This document shows, one piece after another, positions 12,726 through 24,369 of a stretch of 64,000 nt of DNA. The notes under the pieces are model-generated. The model did not search any database. It worked only from the letters and a program-made list of their open reading frames with translations, and was not told the origin of the DNA. Origin of the DNA: Mercurialis annua. Its lineage: Eukaryota; Streptophyta; Magnoliopsida; Malpighiales; Euphorbiaceae. The stretch is taken from contig NC_065570.1 in NCBI RefSeq assembly GCF_937616625.2, forward strand, positions 45,685,665 to 45,749,664. The letters are read 5' to 3'. The translations under genes were made by a program, and so were the position numbers. The stretch's first letter is position 1; the number at the start of each line of letters is the position of its first letter.

Positions 12726-14085
12726 TCTATACTATATATAAAAGCACGGATGGTGGGGGGGGACAGGCACATTTACGTTATAGTCCTTTTTAATTTATAA
12801 CTAATTGTTCATTTATATATAGGTTTTATGGTAATTTATTAATTATAATAATAAAATATTAATATAAAGTACTCTTAATTTATTTAGAATCTTAACTAGA
12901 TTAAACTACTCCTATTATTACTATTTATGGTTGTTTTGGAATACAATTATGGTTATCCGAATATTTTGATAATTTGAACCCAACTAATATATCTTAATAC
13001 CATAAGGTAAGAGTTTGAAAGAGATATCAATTTCTATTAATTGGTTGGTTTGTACGGTAAAATTATATACATGCATACAAAGAATAAAAAACAAACCAAT
13101 CACTTAATTTCGAGAGATTGGGTACAAAATAAACCAATTTTTAAAACTATTTATTTTATATGTTATTATTTACTGCACAAATAGTTATAAAACCAATTAT
13201 TTTGTATGTAAAAAATTTATTTTTCTATATAAATCGATTCTATGGTTGTTAAGATATATAAAAAAAATTATAATAAATTATAAATACTTTTTTTATAAAT
13301 GTAAATAAATGTTATTAACATCGAATATTTTTAAAAATTAATAAACTAAAGTGTTATATTTATTTATTATAAAAAATTTGACTAATAATCATAAATAAAA
13401 GGCTTAATTGCTTAAAAAAACCCCACCTTGCATTTTATTTTCGTTTATACCCTGACCTTGTAAAAACACCATTTGTACCCTATTTTGAGTTTTTATGTTT
13501 CATCTTTACCCAAAAGCATTAAATTGTACTTTTTTCATTTGAAAAAAAATGTAAAACAATCCTTCATTTTTAATTTATATACTAATTAGATATTAATGTT
13601 ATTAATAATACAAAAATACCATTTTCTACAAAAAAAATAAAAATAATAATAATTTTTTTAATTTTTTAAAAAAATATTTCCGAAAAAAAATTAAAATTAA
13701 AAATAATAATTTTTTTTTATTTTTTTATTTTATAAAATTAAAAAAATTAATTAATTATTTGGATGTATTTGATTATTTTTTAAGTTTAAGAATTTATTTG
13801 TATTTTTTAAAATAGAAAAAAGTATGTTTTAAACTCTTTTTTAAATGAAAAGAGTACAATTTAATGCTTTTGGATAGGGATGAAACATAAAAATCCAAAA
13901 TTGGGTGCAAATGGTGTTTTTACAAGGTCAGGGTACGTATAAACGAAGAAAAAATGCAAGGTGGAGGTTTTTTAAGGAATTAAGCCTAAATAAAATATAT
14001 TGCTATGATTATGATAAATTTTATTAATACATATATTGACGAATCACATTACGAGCCACGTGCGTAGCACGTAATGCGAAACTAG
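12726..14085 (+). mobile_element. Nested non-autonomous Helitron
   Basis: It starts TCTATACTATATATAAAAGC after an A at 12725. It ends with the hairpin ACGTGCGTAGCACGT, then AATGCGAAA and CTAG at 14082-14085, followed by T. This matches Helitron insertion between A and T without a target duplication. It belongs to a different subfamily from its neighbours, with a different start and hairpin. It carries one MITE (13401-13986). No coding region. Confidence 0.75.
13401..13986. mobile_element. Mutator-type MITE with 9-bp target duplication
   Basis: Long terminal inverted repeats of about 150 bp start GGCTTAATTGCTTAAAAAAA and end with the complementary AAGGAATTAAGCC. Inner matches include CCTTGCATTTT and GACCTTGTAAAAACACC opposite their complements. 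It is flanked by the direct 9-bp repeat TAAATAAAA at 13392-13400 and 13987-13995, the size made by Mutator-like transposases. It shares its terminal GGC(T/C)TAATT with the element at 55625. Confidence 0.85.
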
Positions 14086-15709
14086 TATATATATATGTGT
14101 GTGTGTGTGTTTTTAGATTTATTAGGGTAAATTTAAAATAAAAAGAATCACCTAAGATAATTTTGGTGCATTTATATTGGACGTTATATTAAATGTTATG
14201 CCATTAACAAATAGTTGCTCTGTTGCAAAGGTTATGATGTAAGGTGTTGTTTAATATATAAACATTTTTGGAGATAAAAATACAAGTGAACGAAAATAAA
14301 AATCTATGTGTTTAGTTGGTCGTTATTGTATGTAATACAGTCAGTAATTTTTTTTTAATTATATCAACTCTCATTAAATCAAATATGAAACAGTTATATT
14401 TGTAAGAAATTCGGGATAATTCGAAAACGAAACCCGATGACCTGACATGGAACAGACAACATGTTGTCTGATTCGCAGATCTTACTTACGAAAACAAAAA
14501 TAAATTATTAATTATTTCGCTAATTAAGTGCAATCTTCAATCAATCTTCGATCAAACTTCATCCATCACCCATCACCCGCAAACTCACATCATCCGGTTC
14601 AACAACCACTTGATAACTCCTTCATAAAAAAGAGACAGCAAACCTTCCACAGAGGAAGGACAACAAACCTTTCACAAAGAAAGGACAAAATAAAACATTC
14701 AGAAAAAAATAAAACAATGAAAAATAAATAAACCTAATATAACTCATAAACAATTTCATTTTTTTGTTAATGATCTTTAATTTATCTTCGCTTCTTGGTA
14801 ATTGAATTGCGCTTCGTTGATAAATCTTAATCTATCAAGAAAAAATGAAAAAGAATTGGCTATTTATTATATTTATAAAATTAAATTAACATATATAAAG
14901 GGATGGCTACCGTTAACAGTAAAATCAAACCATTGACGGCTGCCGGAGAAAAAACAATAAAAAAACTCTAGACGGTTAGGGTTTGCTTTGAGAGAAAAGA
15001 GAGGTTTTAAGTTGTATTTTTTTATAATACAGTCAGTAATTAACACTGTAGACATATGGCTAATCATAATTTTTGTATTTTTATAAAATAAAAGTTATAT
15101 ATGCAATAAAGCATCAAGAATAAAAATTTAAAATGCGTAAAATATTAAAAATATTAATTATTCATGCAAATAATATATAATCTAATTAATTACATTGTTA
15201 TATTAAAATGTTAAAAAGGCTAATTTAATATTTTATTGAAATATAAAAGAGCTATAAAAAGTATGCTATATTTATTATTAAAATGTGTCAATTTTTTAGG
15301 TGGAAGGTATTAAAACCCGTTAAGTATTTCAGAAAGAGCATATGAACCTTTTCAGTTTTTCCTTGCTCATTAGACTCTCAATGTTTTCAAATGGTGTAAA
15401 TAAGTCTCCACACTTGAAAAGGACCATAATAAAAAGCTAAAAATAATAAAACTAAAAGGACTTCACTGTTTTTTTATAAAAAAAATGACAACGTTTAAAA
15501 ACGTTAAGGGCCTAAATGAGAATTTTTTTTAAAGGCGTATATTTTCCTTCTGGATAACTTGAAGAGGTTTTTTTGTACCTTTAACCTACCTTTTAAAAGG
15601 AAAAATACTACAATAATTTCGTAATTTGTAGCAATTTTAATACGTAAGCACCCTGTGCCTATGCGATTATCGAACACACACTTTATAATAGAAATAGGCA
15701 TATATTTTA

Positions 15710-16003
15710 GGGTTAATTATAAATGTTTACACGAATTTTATCCTAATTTGCAATTACAATACAAACTTTCAAACTTGACAATTATCACATCAACTTTCAT
15801 CTTTTTGGCAAATTGATACACCGACCAATTATGCAACAACACATAGCTGTATATTCCAATGTTCATATTAGTATTTTTCTAATTCAATAAATTAATTTCC
15901 TAAATAAAATGAAAGTTAGTGTGGTAATTATAAAATTTTAAAGTTCGTGTCATAGTTACAAATCAAAGTAAAGTAAAGTTTGTGTATTAATTGCAATTAA
16001 CTT
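15710..16003. mobile_element. Mutator-type MITE with 9-bp target duplication
   Basis: The two halves of this 294-bp element are inverted copies: GGGTTAATTATAA at the left against TTGCAATTAACTT at the right, with ACAAACTTT and ACAATTATCACA-type words mirrored inside. The 9-bp direct repeat TATATTTTA flanks it at 15701-15709 and 16004-16012. It is non-coding. Confidence 0.8.
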
Positions 16004-16275
16004 TATATTTTATTATGGATTGAAAAAAAAAACAGATAACAAAGACAAATTTGATGAAAATAATAATGTGCTAAGAGTCATGACAACACATGATGGACAC
16101 AATTCATTACAAGAAGTAACAATAGGCAAATATGTATAAAAATAAAAAAAATCGTGCGACAAAAAAATCAGATTATGATTTTAAAATTCAATTTTTTTGA
16201 TATATATTATCATAAAATTGTTATTTAAATTAAATATTAATTTGATTCCGCGCAAATGCGCGGGATTCCGACTAG

Positions 16276-17974
16276 TCTATATCTATATATTATATAATTG
16301 AGAGGACCAACGGAGCTCTCTCATTGATTCTCACCAAATAGAGCATTCTTATAGTTTCCACCTTTTTAAAAGCACTTATTTTACTTTTAATATTTTTCTC
16401 ATCAAATAGAGTATTTTTATAGTTTCCACCATTTTAAAAACACTTATTTTACTTTTAATATTTTTAATAAATTTTTGATAAATTATTTACCTTTATTATT
16501 TGATTTTAATATTTACATTTGTCCTCTCTTTTTTTTAAGATTACTACATTATAGTATTTAGAGTTATCCCAAACATCTACTCCTATTACAATACAAACTC
16601 TCTTTTGATTTCTATTATGTAATTCTAATTCTTCTCAATTTGATGATTACTATATCACCTAAGCAAATGAATAGCTTGGAATGTGGCTTATACGTCACTG
16701 CCACTATTATATATGAAATCTGTATTCAATTTTAGTGTATGTTTTCATAAATTGTATATATTGTATTATAGATTGATTAACATGGAGAATTTGGTGATTT
16801 ATTTTTCGCATCATAGAGGAATAGTTTATTTTAAGAGTCCGACCTGCTATTATGAAGCACGTAGATCGTTTATTCTGTATTTTATTAATAATGTATTGGT
16901 ATCTGTATACATGCTATGTCTATTTTATTTCTCAAATCTATGGAGTGTATGGTGATATTGTCTTCTTCATTTTTGTGCTTCTGCAGGCTGTAATATAGGA
17001 CAATGGGATTGACAACCAGTTTTTGGTATTTATGTCTATAACTTTTTTATTTAATTTTTTAAAGTTTAAGAATTTTTATCATTATTTACGTGATTGAATG
17101 ATAATTATTATGCTGTTAGTTGATTTGTTGTTGTTAGTGACTATTTTTAGTTGTCTGGTAATTATGAATTTAGTTATACTTGAATTTGTTTATTTAAATC
17201 TTGCAAACCCAAATAATTTAAACATGCAATTTTATTATCATCATAATTATTATTTGTTTTAATGTATTATATAAATTTTGAGACACAATTAACAATGAGA
17301 TAATAATTTTGATTTGTCCTTTTAATAGGTAAGTTGCAAATTACATTAAAACTATGGAAAATCCGACATTATTTTTAGAATGAGTTTAACAAATTACTTA
17401 TAGTTAGAAAATGGTCAAAAAATTATATTTTTTAATGTATCATAATTCAAATATATACTATCAAAATTCAAAACCAAATTTTTTATAATGAAAAAACAAT
17501 TGTTATTAACTGTAGGAAAGACAAATATATTTAAAATAGTAGCGAGAAATTCATCAAAAATATAAAAATAGTGAGAATATAATAGTATATGATCCACCCT
17601 TCATAACAACAAGATAAAAAAAATACTGAGCATTACAAGAAGCTATTTCGTAAAGATAAATTCAAACATCCAACAAATTTTTTTTTAAGTGAAGTGAAAA
17701 TTAAAACAAACTGTAATATAGATATATCATGTTTTTTTAAAAATCAATTATTAGAGTTAGTATAAGTCAAAATAAAATAAAATACACTAAATTTAAGAGA
17801 TTTAATAATGTATTTTATTAGTTTTATAGATTATAGATTATATAAAATTTTATTTTATTTTATTTTTGTATCAAATTTATATATTTTTAATTTTTATTTA
17901 AACAAAATAAATATAATATAAATTTAAAATAATTATTAAGATCATCCCGTGCAATTGCGCGGGTATTCGACTAG
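16276..17974 (+). mobile_element. Non-autonomous Helitron
   Basis: It starts TCTATATCTATATATTATAT directly after the CTAG of the preceding copy. It ends with the hairpin CCCGTGCAATTGCGCGGG, then TATTCGA and CTAG at 17971-17974. Both ends are clean, so this is the best-defined member of the array at 1.7 kb. A reading frame of 90 codons at 16683-16955 shows no recognisable domain and is probably chance. Confidence 0.8.
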
Positions 17975-18856
17975 TACTTATATAATTGAGAGGACCAAAG
18001 GAGCTCTCTCATGAGTTTCCACTTCTTTTAAACTACTTATTTTAATATTTTTATTATATTGAAATTTGAATCCCACTTTTGTTAAATCACTTATTCAAAT
18101 TTTATCTTTTAAATTAATATTTTTAAATAAGAGAATATTAGTACTACTTAAACAGATTAAATAGGTGTTTTAAAATGGTACAACTACTTATCCAATCATA
18201 ATGACTTTCTAATACGTAGTTTATAATAATCTAGAAAAGTGCAGTCATAAACCACGTTTAAACATTTATGCTTACCATAGAAAATCTCTTTAATCTACCA
18301 TGCAATCCTTAGAAAAAAACTTAATTATATTAATAATAAAGCTAACATATAAGAGTAAAACTAAAAAGTATATAATTAATTAAGTGTTAAAAGAGGACCG
18401 CGGCAGTGAGTAGAGGATGGCAGCGGGGAGGCTGGTGAGTAGATATGGGTGGAGGGCATTAGTTGAATGTTTAAACTCTAAAAGTTTTGATTTTTTTGTA
18501 CATAGATATCATAATTTTTACATCATCAATTTGTAAAATTATTAATTATTAGAATTAATTTAAATAATAATCAAATAAAAAAAATATTAAATTTAGAATT
18601 TTAATTTGAATTATTTTCATTAGTTATATAGATTATAAAAAAACCTATTTATCGATTATCTAATTATTTTTATTACTAATGTATAGAAAATTAATTCACG
18701 ATATTTTTAAAGTTGAAAATTAAAAAAATATAACTAATAAAATATTTTTCCAATTTAAGTAAATAAAATATAATATTAAAATCTATTAACATAATGAATA
18801 AACAAAAAATAATACTAATATATTAATTCGACGCAATTCGCACGGCTTAAAAGTAC
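17975..18856 (+). mobile_element. Short Helitron copy, diverged 3' end
   Basis: It begins TACTTATATAATTGAGAGG right after the previous CTAG and has the family's GGAGCTCTCTCATGAG. At its end the hairpin is weak (CGACGCAATTCGCACGG) and the expected CTAG reads GTAC. A GC-rich patch at 18396-18470 stands out from the AT-rich filler and could be captured foreign sequence; I cannot identify it. Confidence 0.55.
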
Positions 18857-19246
18857 TACTTATATAATTGAGAGGAATAAAAGAGCATTCACATGAGTTT
18901 TCAATTTAGATCAAACAAAGGAGCATTCACATGAGTTTTCAATTTAGATCAAACACTTATTTAATTTTTAAAACATTGCTATCAATTATAATTCTCATTA
19001 ATTTTCCAACTTGAATAAAATATTTATACTAAATAAGTATCGTAATAAATTTTAAATTAAAATATTTATTTTAAATTTTAAAATTATAATTTGTAGACAA
19101 TTCTCATTAGTTGTTCAAATTGAATAAATATTTATTTATTATTTTATAAATTATTAAAGATTAGATTTTAACCATCATTTGTATAAATTATTTTAAAAAT
19201 ACAATTATTAATTAGATTCCGTGCAAATGCACGAGCTTACGACTAG
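18857..19246 (+). mobile_element. Very short Helitron copy
   Basis: A 390-bp copy starting TACTTATATAATTGAGAGG. It contains a direct duplication of AGCATTCACATGAGTTTTCA (about 18887 and 18923). It ends with the hairpin CCGTGCAAATGCACG, then AGCTTACGA and CTAG at 19243-19246. It is the last of the Helitron run. Confidence 0.7.
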
Positions 19247-20826
19247 TTATATATAAATCCAAGAGAATGAAAGATCATTCTAAAGACTTGGCTGAGGTCT
19301 TTGAGAAATTTAAAAAGTACTACCTAAACCACAACCATGAGAAATCCGCTTTCAGGGTCTGGGAAGCATGATATCACAGAAAGGTATAGAAGCAAAGCCA
19401 GATAAAATTGAGGCTATTATGGGCATGCAATCGCCACAAACGATCAAGGAAGTACAAAAGGTGAATGGAAGAATCACAATTCTAGGGAATTTTATGTCTT
19501 GTTCAGCCAAGTGCTACTTACCATTCTTCAAACCTCCGAAGAACACGAAGAAATTCATTTGGAACGAGGAATATCAGATGGCTTTCAACGAGCTAAAACT
19601 GTATTTAACAACACCGGTACCACTGCTCATGGGCAAACCAAAAATAGGGGAATATTTGTACTTATACATAGCGACTACGACAGAAACTATTACCACATTG
19701 CTAGTAAAGGAATATCAAAAAGAACGGAGGTCGCTGTACTACACCAGTAGAGTCTTGAAGGGCGCGGAAACCAAATACACCAAGCTAGAGAAGTTTGCTC
19801 TGGATGTTAAGTCAGCATCGAAGAAACTCAGAATATATTTTGAGGCTAACGTTAATGTGGTTCAAACAAACCAACCATTGAGGAAAGTCATTCAGAGTCA
19901 AGAAACTTCTGGCCGTTTCATATCATGGTGGGTCGAGTTAGGCAAAATTTATATACGGTATGATAATAAGTCAGCACTTAAGACCCAATTTCTGACAGAT
20001 TTTGTGGCAAAAACAACGGCACATGAACAACCGGAGGAAGTTGATTAGAAGTTACTACGTTGGAATCTAAATGTCGACGGGGCATCTAATATGGAAGGAT
20101 TAGGGGTAAAAATAGTTTTGCACGGACCTCATGTGTTGGAATTGGAAAAATTAATAAAGTTTATTTTCCCGACATCCAATAACGTTGTGGAATATGAGGT
20201 ATTATTAGTGGGGCTAAGAATGACCAACATTGTGAAGGCTTAATATGTAACAGTCAAAAGTGATTCATAACTCGTGGTTTTTTAGATCATGAGTCTTTGA
20301 AGAAAGAGATCAAGAAATAAGGAAATGCGTAGACAGAAAAAAAATGTTTTTAAACAAGATAGAAGAGGCAAGAGGAAAATGGAAAATAAATCAGATCCCC
20401 CGATGCGAAAATAATACCAATCATATTCTTGCCAAGGTAACAACCTCCAGATAGAATATTCCTGGGGTACAATACTTAATACAGTCTGCTCCAAGTGTGG
20501 AAAAACTGGAAGCTATCTTTCTGCTCAAACCTACAGTTGAATGAAAGGAATAGGAAAATACCTGACTGATGGAACCTTGCATGTGGACAAAACCGCAGCG
20601 TACAAGATAACTCGGCAAGCCCAACTTTTCTCATTTATAAATGGTGTGCTATATAGAAAGTCTTTTACCCACCCTTTGTAAAGATGTCCAACAATGGAAG
20701 AAGGGCAATATGTTGTCAGACACACACATGAAGGGTTATGTTGAAGTCATATGCCGTATAAAATGTTATCCAAGAAAGCAATCTTACAAGGCTACTACCG
20801 GTCAACCATGGCTAATAATCAGTTAA
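19247..20826 (+). pseudogene. Ty3 (Tat/Ogre-like) pol fragment: RT end, RNase H, integrase start
   Basis: Remnant of a long-terminal-repeat retrotransposon polyprotein. The open part at 19368-20048 begins in the RT tail (SQKGIEAKPDKIEAI), continues through the connection and RNase H region (YYTSRVLKGAETKYTKLEKF) and ends EQPEEVD. After a stop at 20046 comes WNLNVDGASN, typical of the second, archaeal-type RNase H known from Tat/Ogre elements. Near 20570-20810 there are pieces of the integrase zinc-binding region (HTHEG, ILQGYYRSTM) in shifting frames. The upstream piece 19258-19365 reads as RT but is out of frame. Several stops and shifts make it a pseudogene. It starts immediately after the Helitron end. 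Confidence 0.85.
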
Positions 20827-22200
20827 TTCTGCAAGTGCAAATAATTAATTGTTGCAAGTAATATTCGGAATATTTCGATGTCGAATCCATAAAAGACGAA
20901 CTCTTTAAATTGTTATTTAATTTAACTTTTATAAAGTAATCGTTCTGTTAAGTTGAGTCGGTTCTGAAAGCAAATAATTAAATAATTAAAAGTAAATTAT
21001 ATGTTTGGATAAAATATCAAGATTCAAAACAACTAGGATTTCAGGTTTCAGCATAGTTGAGGGGAAATTCTATCAATTCAATAATACATCTCAAAAGCTT
21101 TTTCATGACAATTGTTTCTAAGATACGGTTGTTCTCTTTCGAGACACAAACTCGTGTTGAATTAATTCTGGATATTTCTTAATTACCATATTAATTAATT
21201 AAACCATTAAGCAAAAAAATTAGCGCCATCAAAATTTTTTAGACATGTCTCTATTCTTAAGTAAATTGTGTTGAAATTTCTAGGTCCAAATTCATGCTTC
21301 ACCACTAAGTCCTTCACATGAATTCTAGCATAAAAATATTAAGGTGATCAATCTTAATAAGATGTAATAATAAATAATCAAGAATTCTCCTCTGATTAGG
21401 CTACATCCCTAATCCTAATCTATTGTTATATTGAAAATAACAATGAAATTATTATACCTCAAGAACATGTAAGTAAAAAATGAAAAGAGAATAATGGTTG
21501 AGAAAAATTTGTATTATGTACACAAGTGAATGTGAAGGTGAATGAATTTTTCTCTACACAGATATGTCATATTTATAGGCACAAGAGAAGTGGTAGCTAA
21601 GTCAAAGAATATCTTCTTTCCACAGCTAATCTTGAGTGAAGCTTAATTCTTTCTTTCCTTTCCATAAGGAGCTTGAAGTCAATATTGCATATCTCATTTC
21701 TTTGAAGTCAAGTGAATGTGATCCAAGGGTATATCAATATAGAAGATCCATGAGTGCTCACCAAGAAAAACCTTCCAAAATGTCCAATTTCTTCGTATTC
21801 CGCACCTATGCCGGCCGGCCTGAAGTCGTGGGCCAGTTCTGAGCTGGTCCAGGGGCTGTATCACACACTTCCACCAATTATGATTGACTCCATTCTTAGT
21901 TTGCACGGGTTCCATCTTGGAGACAAATTTGGAGCTGGTTCCATACCGAATTTGGACTTGGTTTCTTCATGAAAGTTGTAGATTTATGCTTAGCTTTTCA
22001 TAAAATGTTTAATAAAATGATTTGGTTATATCTAGCTACAGATATGACCCGAATACAAAACTGTATTCAAATTTTCATCTTTTTGATCTAAATTTTCAAA
22101 GACGGATTTAGTGGTTACATTGCTTGTATTTAGACTTCATTCTCTATTATTCTTCTTCTTAGACTTAATAGAATCAATCCGGCTTGTATTTCACTTCATA
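20827..22200. other. Unassigned sequence, probably retroelement remnant
   Basis: No gene is supported. The stretch around 20840-21010 (GTTGCAAGTAATATTCGG, TCGATGTCGAATCC) resembles sequence common near plant Ty3 element ends, but I could not pair it with a second copy here. The section at 21640-21970 is less AT-rich, with overlapping short frames on both strands and no recognisable domain. Confidence 0.35.
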
Positions 22201-22690
22201 TTTTTTTTGGTTAAATGATCGGTATATTAGCTCATTTACAAAGTCGTGGAAGGCAAAAGAAACAAAAACAAAGCAAGCGATTAAACGTTGTTACAGAAAA
22301 AAATCAATTGAGCGATAAACATCAATGCCTGAATAAGGGAACCCATGCTTCTGATCTCGAAAAAATTGAACCGCTTTGCAAATACTTTTGTAAATCAAAG
22401 TATCAATATCCATCATCTCGTCCTGAAAAACACGACAATTCCTTGGTTTCCACCAATACCAAACGCCGAAGAACCAAATCAGTTTCCATCTATTTCGATG
22501 CCTTCTATCTGACAAAGCAATCCACACAGTGAAGAACTCCTCTAAAGAAGCAGGAGAAACCCAATATAAACCACATTTAATGGTAGACCAAAAGTTCCAA
22601 GCATAAGTGCAGTGAGCCACAATATGAATGCTTGTTTCCAGCTCCCCACAATAACCACGGAAACTGAATATGAGAAACACTAAATCAATT
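22201..22690 (-). pseudogene. 5'-truncated LINE: zinc-binding tail of ORF2
   Basis: On the minus strand, 22680-22291 encodes the end of a plant L1-type ORF2. It has the reverse-transcriptase zinc-binding motif (CGELETSIHIVAHC) followed by an Asn/Trp-rich tail (WWKPRNCRVF) and ending SGIDVYRSIDFFL, closely like the tail of the larger LINE here (SGLDLYRNPDS). A run of eight or more T at about 22202-22210 is the poly(A) side on the minus strand. 5' truncation is usual for LINE insertions. Confidence 0.8.
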
Positions 22691-24255
22691 ATACTCCAAA
22701 AAAATTAAATATTCACATTTTATATTAAAAACTATAAAAGGGTAAAAATGATTATAAAGATCTCTAATTTACGCAATAAGATATTAAAATATATTATATT
22801 AATGGCATGAAATTGACGTAAAATAGAGACTTATAAAACTACCCCATACTTGAACAATTGTTTGTCCTCAAGCAAAATCAATTCAAAAATTAAATTGTAA
22901 TTACAATATATACTAATCATTAATTAAATCTCTCCTTCAAATTAAATAATTGACTTGCAAAACTTTTTAAGGCCATTTAGAATGTACAAAAGTAATTTTC
23001 AATCTCCCTTTCAATCTACCCTTCAAAATTAATTATCAAAATGTACAAAAGTATTAGTTTAACCACATAAAACAACTTGACTCATTATCCTCGCAAGATG
23101 TCTCTTAGCGCACAAGTGTTTCTATTATGCATTTCACTAATTGAATTGTAAATAAATTTTACCATAAGTTGCTAAGACATTAAAAATCCACTATTTTGAT
23201 AAATTAAAACACAAATCAAGGGGACTTTTATTCATGGTTGTAACGAGGTTAGAGTAAGGGTAGGATAGAAAAGGTTAAAAAATGTTTAATTTAAAATTAA
23301 AAATTGACTGTTTATTTTGTTGATTTTTTTTTTTAAATTCACCATATAAATGATTTATGCTATTTGAAATGCTCATATTATTCTGATATTTATTTTTAAA
23401 GAAAAACGTTTTGCTTTCACTCTATTGCTTCAAATTTTAATTTTAATTTTATTTTTCATCTTTTTCTTTCTTTTTGTTTTAAATATGTTTTTTGGAATTT
23501 TTATTAAATTGAGAATTTTATTTTTCAATGGCAAAGATTAATGGTAAAATAAACATTTAATAGACAATCATTTTAATCTTAAAAGGGTAGTCAAAGAAGG
23601 GTATCAAAAACTGACTTGGTTTAATTTGTGTGTATAATGTACAAAAAATGGCTTGACTGAAAGTTGGTTTATCTAAGGTCTAATGACCTAAAAAATCCAA
23701 CCTTTTGGCCCCTTTCCATCCTACTTTAACGTTAAAAACTGGTCAATTTTTTCTATTTTACATTTTACCGTTTCAATAGCCAAATAATCCGTAAAACTCG
23801 TAGTTTTATATATTTAGATAACAGACATGTGCATTTAGAAAACATGTTGAACATACATTATTATTCTAACTGCCTCATTATGCATTGGTATCAAAGTGGT
23901 ACAAAATTAGTTTTGGTTCCTAAACTTTTCTATTTATTACAAAAGTGCCTAAAACTTCAAATGGACTTTTGTCCCATGTGTATATAAACATCATTGTCTT
24001 CATCTTCTTTGATTGAAACCTTTAATTTGCAGCCACCATTGCCGAACCACCCCATAAGCCCTGGGTATGTCCATTTCTTTTAATTTCTTCAAATCATTTT
24101 AAGGAAATTCATTAATAATTGTAGATAATTGATAATTTGGTATTTATTTTAATTTTTGTCAAGGTTTTAAGGGAGTTTGGGGTGATTAAATTTCTGAAAA
24201 ATATTGATGTGATGAACCTTGAATTTTGCTTCATTTTCTGTGATTTTCATTGAAA
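22691..24255. other. Unassigned AT-rich sequence
   Basis: No coding region or defined element. A weak inverted similarity (GTTAGAGTAAGGGTAGG at about 23249 against CATCCTACTTTAAC at 23727) hints at an old miniature element, but without clear ends. The last few hundred bases before 24255 may be the left flank of the old LTR that continues after the LINE at 35700; that is inference from composition only. Confidence 0.3.
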
Positions 24256-24369
24256 TTTTTTTTGATGAATAATTTTTTTATAAAAAGCCACAAAACGAGG
24301 CACAAAAACAACTCTATCTTAAGAGCTTACGCCACTTAAGGCTACGACTTTAAGGCGAGAAGAAACAAA

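Larger units (their letters stand above)
12295..16275 (+). mobile_element. Helitron copy interrupted by a second Helitron and a MITE
   Basis: The 3' end is clear: hairpin CCGCGCAAATGCGCGG near 16247-16262, then GATTCCGA and CTAG at 16272-16275. The left part starts with the family's CAAATAGAGCATTTT stretch at about 12300 but lacks a clean TC start. It is split at 12725/14086 by another Helitron and contains the MITE at 15710-16003. AT-rich filler elsewhere (14090-15700) has no gene I can support. Treating 12295-12725 and 14086-16275 as one element is inference. Confidence 0.5.

Noticed and set aside
14528..14731. 67-codon frame and a 64-codon minus frame at 14873-15067
   Set aside because: Low-complexity Lys/Asn/Gln-rich or unmatched peptides in AT-rich Helitron filler. 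A captured gene piece is possible but nothing supports it.
23249..23740. Possible inverted-repeat miniature element
   Set aside because: The two arms match only about 14-16 bases with gaps, and no ends or target duplication could be set.
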